From assembly GCA_021789755.1 (NCBI GenBank), contig JAJYJD010000073.1, positions 1 to 13,836 on the forward strand: DNA of 13,836 nt, written 5' to 3'. Positions 11,230 through 13,836 of this stretch are shown piece after piece. A program made the translations under genes and the position numbers. Source of the DNA: Bacteroidota bacterium (lineage in GTDB: Bacteria > Bacteroidota > Ignavibacteria > Kryptoniales > JAKASW01). The notes beneath the pieces were generated by a model, which searched no databases, had not been told where the DNA came from, and worked only from the letters and a program-made list of their open reading frames with translations. Position 1 is the first letter of the stretch, and every line of letters starts with the position of its first letter.

Positions 11230-13836
11230 ATGAATTTCTACAACTTCGTAAGCTCGCACAAAAGAGCGGTCATTTTTACGGCGATCATTCTGAGCATCGG
11301 CGGAATTTTCGCGGTCTTTCAGCTTCCTATTTCACTTTATCCCAACATAGATTTTCCGCGGATTGTCATGCTCGCGGACAACGGTGAGGAACCGGCGGAT
11401 CGCATGATGATCGAAGTTACACGGCCGCTGGAAGAAGCTGCGAGGGCCATACCCGGAGTTACACGCGTCAGGTCCGCCACGAGCAGAGGCTCGTCTGAAA
11501 TAGACATCAATTTCAAATGGGGTACCGACGTAATCCAGGCGCTGCAGTTGCTTCAGGGAAAGGTCTCGAGCATAAGGAATCAACTCCCTCCTTCCGTCTC
11601 GATAGATATTGAGAGGATGAACGCGACAGTATTCCCCATCGCGGGTTTCAGCCTCACATCGGATTCGCTGAACCAGGTCCAGCTTCGCGACCTTGCTTAT
11701 TACGTGATCCGGCCCGTCCTGGTTAGGATAAACGGAATCGCGCAGGTGAAGATAGTAGGCGGCAAGACCCGTGAATTTCTCGTAGACGTCGATCCTCAGA
11801 AACTTCAGAGCTACGGCCTCAGCGTCGATGACGTCGCCGCGGCGGTGAGGAAGACAAACTTTGTCTCCTCGACCGGTCTCGTCCAGAGGAATTACCAAAT
11901 CTATCTCTCGCTGGTCGACGGCTTGTATAAGAATCTGGATGATATCAAGAATACCGTTATCGGGTTCCAGGGCGGCGTCCCGATAAAAATCTCGGATGTG
12001 GCTGCCGTGGAGCCGACCGAGAAGATCGAATACATTAGAGTGACGGCCGATGGGAAACAGGCGGTCCTCGTCAACATAATCCGGCAGCCCGACGGCAATA
12101 CCGTCGTAATTGACAGGCAGGTCAGAGCGGCGCTTCAGCAGCTGTCCAATGTCATCCCACCCGGCGTAAGAGTCAAGTATTTCTATGACCAGGGCGATTT
12201 TATAAGCAGTTCCATCGGAAGCGCAAGGGATTCTATCGCTATAGGAATCCTCCTGGCGATCGTCATTCTTTTCGTTTTCCTGCGCAGCTTCCGGATTAGC
12301 GCCGTCGCGATCATAACCGTTCCGGCCGTCTTTGCCACGACGCTCTTCATACTTTATTCGATGGGGCGCTCGCTGAACATCATGACGCTTGGCGGAATTG
12401 CCGCCGCCGTAGGCCTGGTAATAGACGATACGGTTGTATTTGTCGAGAATATCTTCCGGCATCTCAGGTACGAACACGGCAACATAAGGAGCGCGGTCGC
12501 GTCATCGTTGAAAGAGCTCTTTCCGGCGATAATCGGCTCGAGCCTGAGCACGATCGTTGTCTTCATACCTTTCGCGTTTCTGAGCGGGGTCACCGGCGCT
12601 TTCTTCAAATCGCTGGCTGTGACTATGGCGGTCGCCCTTATTGTGTCTTTGGTCTATTCGCTGACGCTTGTACCGATCCTTGCGGAATCCTTTATCAGGA
12701 ACCGCGACGCGGAGATCGAAATAGCGCGCGAAGAGAAGTCGGGTCACAGGCTGTCATCCTGGTACAGAAAAGTCCTCGTGTTCCTGCTGAAATGGAAGAA
12801 GCTGGCCCCCGCCATTGTGCTGTTAATTCTTGCCGGGACTTATTTCATGTACCAGCATATCGGGAGCGGGTTCATGCCCAATATGGATGAGGGAGCGTTC
12901 GTGCTGGATTATAACTCTCCCCCGGGAACGTCGCTCGACGAAACGAACCGGATGCTGATGCATGTCGAGAAAATCATTATGTCGGTCCCGGAAGTCGAAT
13001 CGTATTCCCGCCGGACGGGAACCCAGCTCGGTTTCTTCATAACGGAGCCGAACAACGGAGATTTCCTGATAAAACTGAAGAGCCATCGTTCCAGATCGAT
13101 TTTCCAGATAATGGATGAGCTTCGGACACGGATTGAAGCATCTGAGCCTGCTCTTCGAATAGACTTCGGGCAGGCGATGCAGGATCTGATCGGCGACCTG
13201 ACAAACAGTCCCGCTCCTATCGAGATAAAGATTTTCGGTCCGGATCAGAATGCGATCGAGCAAAAGGCAAGAGAAGTGGCGGACCTCATCAAGACCGTCC
13301 CGGGTGTTGTGGACGTGTTTAATGGGATAGTGATCAGCGGGCCGTCGCTGATCGTCAGGGTCGACAGGACTCTGGCCGCCCGGGCCGGGCTGACTCCGGA
13401 CGACGTCCTTAACCAGCTTCACACGATGATAAACGGGAATGTCGATACCTATGTGCTGAGGGGCGAGAAACTGATCGGTGTACGTGTTCGATATCCCGAG
13501 CGGTACCATTCTTCGCTCGAAGAAATTGAGAACGCCCGTCTGAAGTCACCTAATGGATTCTATGTTCTGCTGAAAAATATAGCAAAGGTGGATATCGAGA
13601 AGGGACAGAGCGAGATCGACAGGGAAGACCTGAAATTGATGGTGCCGGTGACCGCGCGCATTTCTGGACGTGATCTCGGCTCAACCGTGGCCGCGATAAA
13701 GCAGGTTCTGAATCAGAAGCTCGTTCTTCCCCAGGGGGTCTCGTATTCCTTCGGAGGACTATATCAGAGCCAACAGGAGTCTTTCCTCGGACTTCTCATA
13801 GTCCTGATTGCCGCATCGCTGCTCGTCATAACCGTC
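11230..13836 (+). CDS. RND efflux permease, 3' end beyond the window
   Basis: The frame opens at ATG 11230 (MNFYNFVSSHKRAVIF) and stays open for 869 codons to the window edge. Family members have about 1000-1060 residues, so roughly 150-190 are missing. TM1 is about residues 12-30, followed by LPISLYPNIDFPRI. The porter region has IPGVTRVRSATSRGSSEI and the second porter part is about 130-320. TM2-TM6 run about 335-488. TM4 holds GLVIDDTVVFVEN with adjacent Asp399/Asp400, the proton-relay pair of AcrB-type pumps. TM7 (about 524-541) is followed by GSGFMPNMDEG and SVPEVESYSRRTG, which recall the heavy-metal (CusA/CzcA) branch. The last visible residues (LGLLIVLIAASLLVITV) start TM8. It exports substrate by proton antiport in the inner membrane with the preceding adaptor and channel. 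Substrate class is undecided. Confidence 0.94.
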   Translation, partial: MNFYNFVSSHKRAVIFTAIILSIGGIFAVFQLPISLYPNIDFPRIVMLADNGEEPADRMMIEVTRPLEEAARAIPGVTRVRSATSRGSSEIDINFKWGTDVIQALQLLQGKVSSIRNQLPPSVSIDIERMNATVFPIAGFSLTSDSLNQVQLRDLAYYVIRPVLVRINGIAQVKIVGGKTREFLVDVDPQKLQSYGLSVDDVAAAVRKTNFVSSTGLVQRNYQIYLSLVDGLYKNLDDIKNTVIGFQGGVPIKISDVAAVEPTEKIEYIRVTADGKQAVLVNIIRQPDGNTVVIDRQVRAALQQLSNVIPPGVRVKYFYDQGDFISSSIGSARDSIAIGILLAIVILFVFLRSFRISAVAIITVPAVFATTLFILYSMGRSLNIMTLGGIAAAVGLVIDDTVVFVENIFRHLRYEHGNIRSAVASSLKELFPAIIGSSLSTIVVFIPFAFLSGVTGAFFKSLAVTMAVALIVSLVYSLTLVPILAESFIRNRDAEIEIAREEKSGHRLSSWYRKVLVFLLKWKKLAPAIVLLILAGTYFMYQHIGSGFMPNMDEGAFVLDYNSPPGTSLDETNRMLMHVEKIIMSVPEVESYSRRTGTQLGFFITEPNNGDFLIKLKSHRSRSIFQIMDELRTRIEASEPALRIDFGQAMQDLIGDLTNSPAPIEIKIFGPDQNAIEQKAREVADLIKTVPGVVDVFNGIVISGPSLIVRVDRTLAARAGLTPDDVLNQLHTMINGNVDTYVLRGEKLIGVRVRYPERYHSSLEEIENARLKSPNGFYVLLKNIAKVDIEKGQSEIDREDLKLMVPVTARISGRDLGSTVAAIKQVLNQKLVLPQGVSYSFGGLYQSQQESFLGLLIVLIAASLLVITV

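Noticed and set aside
11332..12477. 381-codon minus-strand frame opposite the RND permease (also 12823-13509)
   Set aside because: The plus strand encodes an unbroken, highly recognisable permease over the same bases. The antisense products are charged, domainless and typical of mirror frames.

Overview
The window reads as about 13.8 kb of a Gram-negative chromosome of moderate GC content. It carries outer-membrane beta-barrels, a TonB-type receptor of the Bacteroidota style (carboxypeptidase-regulatory-like domain, plug, then a Bacteroidota-type barrel), a secreted multiheme cytochrome c and an RND efflux system. Several genes have clear Shine-Dalgarno sequences (GGAGG before the PepSY gene, GGAG before the receptor and the cytochrome). 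These are uncommon in classical Bacteroidia, so I lean towards the Ignavibacteria/Chlorobiota side of the Bacteroidota-Chlorobiota group. This placement is inference from gene content only. No rRNA, tRNA, CRISPR array, insertion sequence or phage gene was seen.

Left part (1-4339): the 3' end of a GxxExxY-type PD-(D/E)XK protein is cut by the window edge. It converges on a minus-strand short-chain dehydrogenase. Upstream of that lies a tight minus-strand pair: a 19-haem cytochrome c (4339-2900), then, 8 bp later, a 545-residue outer-membrane beta-barrel with a small N-terminal domain (2891-1254). The cytochrome is built from one starting haem plus six tandem three-haem units. Every haem motif can be matched to its own extra histidine. 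The pair looks like an outer-membrane electron conduit (porin-cytochrome type) and is the most interesting content here.

Middle (4340-8341): a divergent promoter region separates the cytochrome operon from a plus-strand secreted YVTN/YncE-like beta-propeller. This converges on a minus-strand TonB-dependent-receptor-like protein (best start 8017). A second divergent region of 324 bp without genes follows.

Right part (8342-13836): a plus-strand efflux module. A secreted protein with two PepSY domains comes first. After a strong stem-loop come a TolC-family outer-membrane channel, a lipoprotein membrane-fusion protein (4-bp ATGA overlap) and an RND permease (4-bp gap). The permease runs off the window after 869 codons. 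The last three together would span both membranes and export a substrate by proton antiport. Permease sequence features are mixed between heavy-metal and hydrophobic/amphiphilic RND families, so the substrate is open.
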